Shown piece by piece: positions 31,648 through 41,578 of a DNA stretch of 64,000 nucleotides. Below the pieces are notes generated by a model. It did no database searches. It worked only from the letters and a program-made list of their open reading frames with translations, and had not been told where the DNA came from. The position numbers and the translations under genes are program-made. This DNA is from Micractinium sp. NFX-FRZ. Its lineage: Eukaryota; Chlorophyta; Trebouxiophyceae; Chlorellales; Chlorellaceae. Position 1 is the stretch's first letter, and every line of letters starts with the position of its first letter. Location: the NCBI GenBank assembly GCA_029339195.1, contig JAPTJF010000062.1, positions 1 to 64,000 of the forward strand, in the 5' to 3' direction.

Positions 31648-34137
31648 ATGTGCAGCTGGCTGAGAGTCTCTAGCACAGGCATCCTGCTGCTGCTGGCTCT
31701 GCACACAGGGTTCGCCGCAGGCGAGTGTCTGATCGGCGCGCAACCGCGCTGTGGCATCCGTGAGAGGCTTGCAGGCAACTGCCGCCAGCCACGACCGTGG
31801 CACTCCAGCTGGCGGCGTGGTGGTTTGCCCTCGCCGCCTGCCCAGCCCCTCCCAGCAGCACGCAGAGCCCCAAGATGCTGCTAATCACCACGTTAAATTA
31901 ATCTCTGTCCGAACCGTCCCCGCCTTCTTGTTGAATCTACGCAGGGCGGCAGCTGCGGGCCCCCGTGCCGGCGCCCGCACCGGCGCCGTCTCCCGCCGCA
32001 GCGGTTGATGTGGCAGCCGATGTGTTCAACGGGGCCCCTGCCCCCGAGGGCGCCTTTGACTTTATGGTTCGGATGAAGGCTTGGATGCGGGATGCGGCGA
32101 CAGGGGAGGCGGCAGCCAGGCACATGTGCGGCGGCGCGCTCCTGAATGCCGACACCGTCCTCACAGGCAAGCGCGTGGCGGGGCAGGGGTAGGGGGGAGG
32201 CGGCAGGGGCGCGTTGCTCAGGGGAGCCGAGCGGACCTCACGCCATGCCTTTGTAAGGTGCAGTGCACGCCAGACGCTTGCGCCAGATGCTGTGCAGTTG
32301 CAAGCCGGGCATTTGACGCTCCCGTCCAGCTCTCCTCCCTGGTCCTCCGTGCGCTCGGCGTCATGCCGCCCCTGCCGCTTGCTGGCCCGCCCGCTCATGC
32401 CACCCGTCTGTCCCCTGCCCTGCACCCCTTCCATCCCCTCCCCCCTGCAGCCGCCCACTGCCTGCGCATGGAGGACGGCACCCAGGTGCCGGTGGGGGCG
32501 CTGCAGCTGGAGATCGGTGACGTGCCCTACCAGGCCTCCCAAATCTTTGTGCACCCCGCCTACGACCCCACCGCCCTGCCAGCAATGAATGCCGATTTCT
32601 CTGACGGCACCGTCAACAACCAGCCCGCACCCATCCACGACGTTGCCGTCATCAAGCTGGCCACGCCCGTGCCCAACCCGGTGACCGTAGCGCTGCCAGA
32701 CCCGGCCGCCTTGTACAGCGTGGGCCAAGTTGTGGAGGTGAGCTGAGCTGAGCTGGGCTGGGCTGGGGCCACAATGCAATGGGGTGAGGGTGTGTGGAGG
32801 AGGCAGCGGTCTCATGCAATGGGGTGAGCCAGGTGTGGTGCGCAGCTCACCTGTGGTGTTGAGGTGAGCTGAGCCAGGCCCGCAGGCGGGGGTGCAATTG
32901 AGTGTGGGCTGCGGCCAGCGGGCGGGGAATCCGCCGGTAAGCAGGACGGGGGTAACCACCCAATGTGGTGCAGTGTGGGACAGGCAGAGGAGGGAGGTAA
33001 CCCAGTGGACCGGCGTACTGACTGGAGTAGTGCTTGGGGGGAAGAGAAACGGGGCTTTTGGGACCGCCGCCAGGTCAGCGGTACGCACAGGGCAGAGATG
33101 CAGCGTGGCCTCTGCTGCGGCGGCGGTGGCGGCGCCGGTGCATGGCTCTAGTGCAGTAGCTAACTACCAACTCCTCCTTGTGTCTGCTCACCTTCGCTGC
33201 AGGTTGCTGGCTGGGGTCGCACGAGCAGCGCTGAGCTGTCAGCCAGCGAAACCCTGCTGTGAGCGCTTCTGCCGCTGCTGCCTCTGCCGCTGCTGCTTCT
33301 GCTGCTGCTGTGCCACGCACGCTGTGTGCAGCTGTGCCTTTGTGGCAGCCCTTCGTGCTGCTGCGGTGCCCTGCTGCTGCTTGTGGGGTGGCGTGGCAAC
33401 GGCTGTGTTGCTGGGCTGGGCTGGCAGGCGCGTCCCGTCGGCGCCGGCGCTGCCAAAGGCCGCCCAAGGCTCTCCCATGCCGCCCATTCTGTAACCGGCG
33501 CGCCACCCATGGCCCCAACGGCGCATCACTGACATTAGGCCCTCCCTCCCCCACATCCTGCCACTGTTTTTGCAGGTACGCCCAGCTGCAGCTGGTGGCC
33601 CCCTTTGACTTTGCCAACCAGGGCGCCCTGGGCACCTGCCCCGCCCCCTCCTTCACCGACGTCTTGTGCGCCATGAACTTTGAGACCGGGGCCAACGCCT
33701 GCCAGGGAGACTCTGGTGAGCGATCCAGGCTGGCATGGGGCGGCTGTGCTGTGCTGTGCTGCGCTGTGCTGCGCTGTGCTGTGCTGTGCTGTGCTGCGCC
33801 CACCACCTCTCTGCCTGCACGCCTGTGAACAGCTGTTCCACCCGCTGGCCCGCTGCCAGCTCCAACACACATTCCGTGCACGCTTGCTGGCCTAGAATCA
33901 CACATAAAGAGCCAGCCGTCCTGCCCGGCACACCCCAGCGCTGCCAACGCTGCCCCGCCCTCTGCCCCTTGCCCCGCTGCAGGCGGCCCCCTCATCACCC
34001 GGGACTACGTCACGGGCGCCGCCACGGTGGTTGGCGTCGTCTCCCACGGGCCCAGCTGCAGCGAGATAAACCACGGCTTCTATACAGATGTGAGGGGCTA
34101 TGTGGGCGACATCCAGGCATGGATGGCAGAACCGTAA
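31648..34137 (+). CDS. Secreted chymotrypsin-fold serine protease B
   Basis: Six exons (31648-31720, 31945-32166, 32451-32737, 33203-33258, 33576-33715, 33983-34137) give 310 residues. Signal peptide CSWLRVSSTGILLLLALHTG, an Ala/Pro propeptide, then VFNGAPAPEGAFDF, His101 (AAHC), Asp162 (HDVAVI), GWGRTSS and Ser259 (CQGDSGGP). The residue equivalent to Asp189 is Asn253. Introns 1 and 2 both require GC donors (CAG/GCGAGT and CAG/GCAAGC); frame and homology leave no GT alternative that fits. The last intron found in proteases A and C is absent: FYTDVRGYVGDIQAWM is continuous. A TGTAA at 34600-34604 may be its poly(A) signal. Confidence 0.92.
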
Positions 34138-34975
34138 CAGGGTTCCCAACCTCATCAGTGGGGGCGGGCTGTACGTCGCCGTGCGCGCTAGCCCCCGCTC
34201 CCTTTCTCTCCGGCCCCATTCCTCCCGCTGTACCCCTTACCCCGCTAGGATAGCCAGGCTGGCGCCTGCGGTTGAGACCGCAGCCCATGGCAGCCCCTCT
34301 GCTGATATCCTCCCGATTCCTACAATGTTAATATTCATGCCCCTTTGCGTGCTTGCCGGGAGCGCCCGCAGCTTGCGGTCCCCCCTCCCCCGCACCCTCC
34401 TACTGTTCATACCACCCATCTCACGCCGCCCACTCCACCCATCGCCCATTTACCATCATCCCTAGCATTAACCGTATTCAATTTTCTCTGCGGATCATCG
34501 TGCGCCTCGTCAACGTTAACAAAAGACCTGCCAATATTCAACTGTTTATACACGCGTCGCACAGCAGGTACCTCCTGCACACAGCGTGCGGGCTTCAGAT
34601 GTAACCAACCCTGCCAGCATACTTTCAATGCCCGTGATCTTTGGTTAGTCACGGTGCAGGGCCAGCTGTCTTTGTGCTTCCACTGCCAGTGGTGGCATCG
34701 CCGCTGCTGCTGCCGCCGCTGTGCCAGTTGGCGGGCGGCACCTGGTGCAGGTGCATTTGCAGCTCATTTGCGAGCGCAACAACCCACCGGCGTTTATACA
34801 CGCCCCAATTGAGCTGATTTCCCGGCGGCAGCGCACCCTGGCTGAGCCCTGAGCGCTGTGTTGTGCCGCTTGGGCCCTAGCCAGGCAGCTGGGAGGGCAA
34901 GCTCGTTGATTCATCTATGTCGAAATCCTGAATTGAACGTCAGCCGGGCCGTGTTCTCCGCGCCGCCCGGCGCCC
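34138..34975. other. Spacer between proteases B and C
   Basis: The 3' flank of protease B and promoter of protease C. TTTATACACGC occurs twice, at about 34544 and 34793; the second, about 180 bases before the protease C start, is a possible TATA element. No coding sequence is supported. Confidence 0.45.
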
Positions 34976-37900
34976 ATGGGCAGGGCGGGCAGGACGCTCG
35001 TGCTGTTGCTCTGTGCAGCTTTAGCAGCAGCTGCACATGTTTCCGGTGAGGGAGTGACCGCTTTAGCAAGCGCTGCAAAGGGCCTGCCGCCAGTGCCCGC
35101 TGCCGGCGCCACTTCCCCCCTGCCCGCCCGCCTGCCTGCCTGCTTGCCTGCCTGGCCCTAACATTTTCCTGCGCTGCCCTGGGTATGGAGCTTGATCTTG
35201 ATGCTTCTGGCACTGGAACTCCCTGAAACAGTGTGATCCGGCATGAGCAAGCTCATGCAGCGTGCGCGTGCGGTGCAGCAACGAGGCCCCTGCCCCTGCA
35301 CCCCAAACGTGCGGACTGCAGGGCGCACGCAGCACATCACCATCATCAATGGGGCACCCCTCCCACCCTACCTGAAGTCCATTCATGCTCCTTGCAACCT
35401 GGACGCACTCATCCTCTCTCTGACCAACCATGGCTGCAGGGCGCGCGCTCCACATCGTCAATGGGGCCCCCGCCCCGGAGGGCAAGTGGGACTTTGCTGC
35501 CCACATGCAGTGGTGGCGCAGCAACAGGGAGAGTGGGGAGCGCTGGACAGAGCACGCATGCGGGGGTGCTCTGATAGGAGCGGACACGGTGCTCACAGGT
35601 GGGCTGCCTGGCTGGCTGTTGTTTAATTTTCGCAGCTTTCTCTGGTGTTTTAGGAACTGTGTGTTTCAGCTTTAATTCGTATGGAGAGGGGTTGGGTGGG
35701 TGGAGGTGGGGGCGCCGTGTCTCCTGGGGGCCGACACGGTGCTCAGTGGTGAATGTGTGGGGGGATGGCTAGGGTGCCCTCTTGCGGCTGGGTGCGTGGG
35801 TGGGCACACCGCTTGCAGCTGCAGGGGCGCAGGGTCGTGCCCGGCAGCCACCGCCAACCGCATGCCCGCCCCGCCAACAGCCGCCAGCAGGCCGCCCATG
35901 ATGCCCGCCCGCCAGCCGGACACCGGTTGCGCGGCGCACACCACTCGCCCTCCCCGCCCTGCCCTGCCCCTCCCGCTGTCTGCAGCCTCCCACTGCCTCC
36001 TGTACCACGGCTCGCCGGTGCCTCTGTACTCTTTTGTGGTGGAGATAAAGGGGGCACGCTACGAGGCACGGGAGCTGCTGGTGCACCCAGGTAGGCAGCT
36101 GAGTGGCCAGGCCAGGTTGGGCATGCGCGTGTTTGGGTTGGGTGGGGGGTGTGGTGGGCGGGCATGGCCCGAGCGGGATTTGGCCTGCTCCAACCCGTTG
36201 CAGCGCGGCACTGCAACAAACAGCCCTGCCTTTCTGCCCGCACTTGCAGATTTCAATCCCGGCGCCATCGCAGCTAAGAACGCCAGCGCTGCCGCAGCCG
36301 AGGGCGCCTCTGTGGAAGCCCTGGCCAGCTCCCTAGGCGCTCCTTTCTACGACATTGGGGTGATCAAGCTGGCAAAGCCGGTGGAGAATGCCACCATAGT
36401 GCAGCTGCCCTCGGCAAACTCAACACTGGAGCCCGGGCAGGCCTTGGAGGTGGGTGGGTGGGGCTACTAAGACTTCTGGGCAGGCTGTGGAGGTGGGTGG
36501 GTGTGTGGGCGGGTGAGTGCGGGCGAAGACTGGAGCCCGGGCAGGCCTTGGAGGAGGGTGGGTGAGGACTAAGAGCTGCGCCTGTTCAGGCCTAGGAGGT
36601 GTGTATGGGTGGTGGGTGGGCGGGTTGTTGATCTGCGGGGCCATGCTCAAGCAGGGCTTGCTGGAGGGGCGCCCTGTGACCTCCAGTCCTGACAGCTGGG
36701 GCTGGCCGTGCCTGGGCCCATGTGCCCTGCTCAGCAATGTGTGCAAGTGGGGTGGTGGACGTGACGGGCCGCCGCTCACCACCGCACCTGCTCAGTGGAT
36801 CTTCTCACCCTGCCCGTGTACCGCTGCAGGTGGCGGGGTGGGGCCGGACAAGCACCACCGAGCTGCACACCAACGACACGCTGCTGTGAGTAGCAGCTGC
36901 CTTCTGTGCTGGGGATCGGGGTGGGGCGGCGTGGCACCGTCCTCCTGCGAGAGGCGGGCGCTCTGCGGTGCGCCCAGCTAGAGTGTGCGCCCCCCATTTG
37001 AGTCGTGCCGAAGCCCCTCTTCCCCCTGCAACCCACTTCACCTCCCAAATGGTACACGTGTTATGCCCTGCAGGTACGCCCACCTGGAGTATGCGCCCCC
37101 CTATGGGTGGGACCCCACCAACGCCACCGCCGGCTGCCCGGAGCCCGACTTTGCAGACACGCTGTGTGCGCTCAGCCAGCTGACGCGCGCAAACATCTGC
37201 AGGGGGGACTCAGGTGGGTAGTTGTTGTCATAAAATATTACCACTCATAAAATGTATAAGTGGTAATATTTAGTATTTAGTGATTAAGTATATGTAGTAC
37301 CAGGGGGGGGGGGGCACCTGACTAAGCAGGCAACAGTGTGATGACCTTGCCTGTGATGAACATGGCCTGCCTGATGGCCAGGGGGGGGGGGGCTCTGGCG
37401 GATGGAGTGGGCAAGGATGCAGGTGGGGGCACATGGGCGGAGGGCAATGGCACATGTGGCGCAGCTGGCAGTGCAAAGGCAGCCACGCGCAAGATGCCGC
37501 CTGCGTGCCCACCACCTCCTGCTGCCTCTTTGCCGGCCTGCCTGTCCATCCCCCCTGTTCCGCCCGCCTGCCTGCCTAGTACCCACCTGCTCACCACTCT
37601 CCTGCCCCTTCCTTGCCCCGCCCCCTGCCCCGCTGCAGGCGGCCCTCTCATCATGCGGGACACCCTCACCGGTGCCGCCACCATCATTGGGGTGGTCTCC
37701 CACGGCCCCTTCTGCTCTGAGAATAGCTTCGGCCACTATGTGAGGAGGCTTGCGCTGCAGCTGGTCCCTCATTTTACTGCCACCCTTGTTCAGAGTACTG
37801 ATCTGCCCCGCCTTTGGCCCGCCCACCCGACACGTACATGCAGTTCAGCCCTCTGGACGTTCTTTCTTCTGCCTGTGTGTCGCCATCACCCCCCCCACGA

Positions 37901-38122
37901 CTCGCTCGCTGCCTGGGCATGTTGCTGCCCTCCGTTTTCCGTGGGCCACTTTGCCTTCTTCAAGCTTGAAGCCTGGGGCAGAGCCTTGAAGAAGCAGAGC
38001 TCAAGGGAAGCAGAGCCTGACAGACCCAGCGCTGGCCTCTTCCCCCTCCTCCCCTCCTCCCTGCTGCTGTGCAGACGGACGTCCGGCTGTACCTGAGCGA
38101 AATTGCAGACTGGATGGAGTGA
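34976..38122 (+). CDS. Secreted chymotrypsin-fold serine protease C
   Basis: Eight exons (34976-35045, 35440-35598, 35986-36090, 36250-36449, 36830-36885, 37074-37213, 37639-37739, 38075-38122) give 292 residues. Signal peptide GRTLVLLLCAALAAAAHVSG. The protease domain starts near HIVNGAPAPEG and has His79 (ASHC, Ser replacing the usual Ala), Asp146 (YDIGVI), GWGRTSTTE and Ser243 (CRGDSGGP). The residue equivalent to Asp189 is Asn237. Exons 5 and 6 are 56 and 140 bases, exactly as in protease B, which shows recent common descent. Its introns contain several decayed copies of its own exon ends and an AT-rich hairpin (37233-37271). Confidence 0.92.
35316..35370 (+). pseudogene. Decayed copy of protease C exon 2 start
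   Basis: CTGCAGGGCGCACGC and CATCAATGGGGCACCCC mirror the true acceptor and exon start at 35434-35480 (CTGCAGGGCGCGCGC, CGTCAATGGGGCCCCCG). The relic would read HITIINGAPLP against HIVNGAPAPEG, with an extra codon, then diverges. Confidence 0.82.
35707..35752 (+). pseudogene. Decayed copy of protease C exon 2 end
   Basis: GGGGGCGCCGTGTCTCCTGG then CCGACACGGTGCTCAGTGGTG repeats the true exon end at 35562-35600 (GCGGACACGGTGCTCACAGGTG). It reads LLGADTVLSG against LIGADTVLTG, including the donor GTG. Confidence 0.85.
36466..36610 (+). repeat. Repeated copies of protease C exon 4 end and donor
   Basis: The exon 4 end (GAGCCCGGGCAGGCCTTGGA followed by GGTGGGTGG, 36429-36460) recurs as CTGGGCAGGCTGTGGAGGTG at about 36476 and again as GAGCCCGGGCAGGCCTTGGA at about 36532, with a weaker third match near 36590. 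All are in the intron. Confidence 0.8.
37233..37271. repeat. Perfect AT-rich inverted repeat in protease C intron 6
   Basis: A 13-base arm AAATATTACCACT (37233-37245) and its exact complement AGTGGTAATATTT (37259-37271) flank a 13-base loop. It lies in an ~80-base AT-rich island (37219-37300) in otherwise GC-rich DNA, followed by two runs of 12 G at 37303-37314 and 37381-37392. Confidence 0.85.
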
Positions 38123-38710
38123 GACAGGCAGCTGTGGCAAGCTGCACCCGTCGCTACACCCGCCAGCCGGGCCTGCCGGGAGGCATGCCACGCATCCTGC
38201 CAGTCGTGCAGGCACACGCAAATCGTAGTTGCATCGCCAGCTGGCAGCCATTGCTGTCATCTCCGTCACCTGCTGCTGCCCACAAAACGCGCTCACCAGC
38301 GGCGCTGCACTTCTGCATTTCATTGTTCCGAGTACATTTTAGACACCGAGACCCCTCTATCTCGCACTTTGCTCCCCACTTATTGATTCATCTCCGATTC
38401 CAGCACTGCCCCTTACATCCCCTTCCCTCCCGCAATGGGAGGCCCCTGCCGAGATGCATCACCCTTTTGTCAATTCACACAGATTTGTGACCATGCCCCT
38501 CTCTGGCAGCTACCGCTGCATAAGTTACACACAGCCTCCTTGCTGTAAGAAGCCGCTATCTTTTGTCACAAACTCATGCGCCAACCGGGGACAAAAGGGG
38601 GCAGAGCACGGCAACAGGTTGGGGCAAGGGCGGCGACCCACGCCCCGCCCGCGCCGCAGCGTAGGGTGCGCTGTCACAACTAGCACCGCCACGTCAGCGC
38701 CACGTCAGCG
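38123..38710. other. Convergent 3' spacer of protease C and SDS22
   Basis: No gene. TTACA at 38525-38529 (TGTAA on the minus strand, for SDS22) and TGTAA at 38543-38547 (plus strand, for protease C) are candidate poly(A) signals only 13 bases apart. Confidence 0.5.
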
Positions 38711-41316
38711 TCACGCCACCGGGTTGTCGTCCAACTGCTCCAGCTGCGGCAGCGCAAACTTCAGGCGCAGCTTGTAGTCGGTGCCTGCGGCGGGGCAGGG
38801 GAAGCGGCGCACAGGGAACCGACCATGAACAGCTAGCGGCGCCAGAGGAAGGGCAGTTTCACAGGCATGCTCTGTAGCCATTCTGGTTCAGCTGTGATCA
38901 TTCAGCATGTGAAGAGCAAGAACCCCTGAAACAGAATGTGAGCTTGCCTGCCGCGCACGGGTTGCCGCGCAGGTAGACGCAGCTCAGGCTGCCCCGCTGG
39001 CTCTTGAGCGCCTCCTCCACCTCATCCAGGCTCTCAATCAAGTTGTCGTTGGCCCACAGGTCGGTCAGCTGCACACAAGGGGGTTTAAGGTAAGGCGGGG
39101 AGCAGAGGGTGAAACGGGTGCAGGGCGGGGGTGGTAGTACAGTACTGTGGCGGTAGCCGGGGCGGCGTGACACAGGTGCGCAGGCTAAATGGTCTCCTAG
39201 CCTGCTGCTGTGCTTCCTTCCAGATGGTGCCCAAGGTTGGATACACACGGAATGGACGAGGCTGGGGAGTAGACCAGGCCAGGCTAAGCCCTCACCTGCA
39301 GCGTCTGCAGCCCCTCTAGCCGGGTGATGCGGTTGTTGGCAATGTCCAGGATTTTGAGGTTCACCAGGGATTCCAGGCCCTCCAGCCGCTCAATGCCGTT
39401 GTGGCTGCATGAATTAGCAGAGGCATGGGGCAATGTGGGCGTGCAGGCATGGCGGGGCAGAGGGTGGGGTGCGGCGGGGCGGGAGTGTAGTGCTTTCAGC
39501 GCCGTGCACAGCAGTGCCGCATCACACTCTACATCACCCGCGTCCCCATCCCCAGCCGTGCACTCACAGCAGCGCACTCGCAGTGCGTTTTACAGCAGTA
39601 CGGCCCCACCCTAGCCCCACCTGAGGTACAGCTCCTCCAGCGCAGTACAGTGCTGCAGCCCCGCCATGGACGTCAGCCGGTTGCTCTGCAGGCTCAGCCG
39701 GCGCAGGGTGGTGAGCGCTGACAGGCCGTCCCCAATTTCGGCAATGCGGTTGCGCCCCAGCCACAGCTCTTGGAGGGCTCCCAGGTGGGACAGGCCTGCC
39801 GGGCAGGCAGGGGGAGGGCGGGAGGAGGTGCAGTGAGGGGGCGGCGGCCAGGAGGGGTGTTCAGCAAGCAACGGGGCAGGGGAGGTTGGTTGGCGGTTGG
39901 TCGGCTGCGCTCCAGCCTCGGCTGCCGGCGGCAGCCCCGGCTGGCAGCGCTGCCTGCCTGTTTGCCTGCCAGCGGCAGCAGGCACCCCGCCCATCCCCCC
40001 GCCACGCCCCACCACACACGCCCTGCCCCCCACCCATGCACACCTTCAATCACGCGCACGCGGTTGCCCCCCAGCTCCAGCGAGTGCAGGCGGGTGAGCG
40101 CACCCAGCGCCTCGATGGCCGTGATCTTGTTGCAGGCGGCATACAGCTCTGTCAGCTGGGTGCTGCCCAGCGCGGCCAGCGGTGCCAGCGAGCGCACCTG
40201 GGGGGGAGGGGGCAAGCAGGCGGGGCAGGGCAGGGCAAGGGCGATGTCGACAGCACGGTAGGCGGGCAGTCGCACACCATGCTGCACACACACCCAACTG
40301 CCGTAGCGCCCACAGCACAGCGTGCACATCGTGGAGTGACGCCTCCAGGTGCCACCACGCCGCGCCGCACCAAGCCACACAGCACAGCACAGCGCAGCAC
40401 AGCGTGCACAGCACAGCGTGCAGCACAGCAGCACAGCGCGCGCAGCAGCGCACCTCGTTGTACGACACCTCCAGGTAGTGCAGCGCCGTGAATGCGGCCA
40501 GGGAGGGCAGCGCCTTGAGCTGGTTGTCACGCAGGTCCAGCGACTCCAGCACTGCAGCAGCACAGAGGCACCCTGGATCAATGCTGTTATGAGAGGGCAG
40601 CACACAGGGAGGGCACCGCTTTGAGATGGTTTGTCACGCAGGTGAAGTGACCCCAGCACTGCAACAGCATGGCCACAATTCGCCAAGGCTGTTGATTCAA
40701 ACCTGACCCACCAGTGCCGCCACGTCCGCGCACATCCCACCTCACCCACTCCCCTTATTCCTGGCAGATCAAACACCCATCCACCTCTGCCACCTCGCCA
40801 ACCAAGTTCTCTTTGCGCGCCTCCTCGCCATGCAGGCTCCGCAAGCCACCCTCTCCGGTGCGCTCTACCATGCAGACCCTTGCCAAGCTGCCCGCCCTCG
40901 CATCTCCCACCCTCTCACCTGGCGCGCTGGACAGCCCCTCGACATCCGCCACCTCGCCCACCAAGTTCTGCCTCAGGCACAGGCGGCGCAGCCCCGTCAG
41001 CGCCAGCAGGGCGGGCTCCAGCCCGCGGAGCCGGTTGGCTGTCAGGTCCAGGCTCTGCAGAGGTAGTGATGACGCAGGGGGTGAGGATGTAGGGTCGTAT
41101 AAAATACCGAGGTGTGCAGGCAAGTGCCCCTGCTTGCCGTGTGAGGGCAGCAGGTGGCAGGCGGCACGACCGGCGGCGGCGGCGGCAGTGCCCCGCGTCC
41201 TTCCCCACCCTGCCCGCACTCACCGTCAGGCTCTGTGGGAGCTCGATCTCTGCCAACGAGGCCAGGTGGGCGTTTGTCAGGTCCAGCTCCGTCGGGGCGC
41301 CGTCTGCTTCCGCCAT
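38711..41316 (-). CDS. PPP1R7: SDS22-type leucine-rich-repeat regulator of protein phosphatase 1
   Basis: Eight exons (41224-41316, 40919-41054, 40454-40551, 40044-40197, 39621-39795, 39296-39404, 38948-39068, 38711-38784) give 319 residues. About ten 22-residue SDS22-like LRRs fill the protein, for example LESLDLRDNQLKALPSL, LHSLELGGNRVRVIEGL, LRRLSLQSNRLTSMAGL, LEELYLSHNGIERLEGL and LKILDIANNRITRLEGL, followed by LTDLWANDNLIESLDEVEE and a capping end (VYLRGNP...LALP-like FALPQLEQLD) as in PPP1R7. SDS22 holds and helps mature the PP1 catalytic subunit. Intron 7 needs a GC donor (CAG/GCAAGC). Introns 2 contain copies of flanking exon ends. Head to head with zeaxanthin epoxidase. Confidence 0.94.
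40378..40447 (-). repeat. (TGTGC)n tract in SDS22 intron 3
   Basis: Imperfect GCACA repeats on the plus strand, (TGTGC)n on the gene strand, directly after the exon 3 donor. Similar tracts on the sense strand occur in ZEP intron 7 (44379-44480), protease B intron 5 (33747-33798), F-box intron 3 (17222-17250), acyl-CoA synthetase intron 3 (14581-14599) and MYND intron 4 (21060-21085). Confidence 0.8.
40627..40672 (-). pseudogene. Decayed copy of SDS22 exon 3 start
   Basis: Plus-strand GTTTGTCACGCAGGTGAAGT then CCCCAGCACTGCAACAGCA mirrors the exon 3 acceptor region at 40522-40562 (GTTGTCACGCAGGTCCAGCG, CTCCAGCACTGCAGCAGCA). It sits in intron 2, about 80 bases upstream in transcript direction. 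Confidence 0.83.
40763..40815 (-). pseudogene. Decayed copy of SDS22 exon 2 end
   Basis: The minus strand reads ENLVGEVAEVDG, against QNLVGEVADVEG at the end of true exon 2 (40919-40975). At DNA level CACCTCGCCAACCAAGTTCT matches CACCTCGCCCACCAAGTTCT. Confidence 0.87.
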
Positions 41317-41578
41317 GCTGATCGCGCAAGCAGACACCCACGGCTGCGGCTCTTGCTTCCGGCCCACGGGAACAAGAGGAAATGCGCTGCTCATGAGGGA
41401 AAGCGCACCTCCTGCTCCGCTCATGCTGCGCTGCTACCCAGTGAATCCTGCTGATGCGCCCGCCCCGGCTCCCAACCCGCGGTCGTTGCGGCGCACCAGA
41501 GCATCCCAAGTCATTAGTGCGTGGTTGCAAGCGTCAGGGAGCGCAACAAACGCCTTCGAGGGCACCAGAGCAGGCAGC
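41317..41578. promoter_or_regulatory. Divergent promoter of SDS22 and zeaxanthin epoxidase
   Basis: 262 bases between two divergent start codons, carrying both promoters and 5' UTRs. No TATA box was recognised. Confidence 0.55.

Noticed and set aside
37233..37271. Stem sequence resembling the TAATATTAC origin motif of geminiviruses and related circular DNA viruses
   Set aside because: One base differs, the motif lies in the stem and not in the loop, and no replication protein or other viral sequence is nearby.
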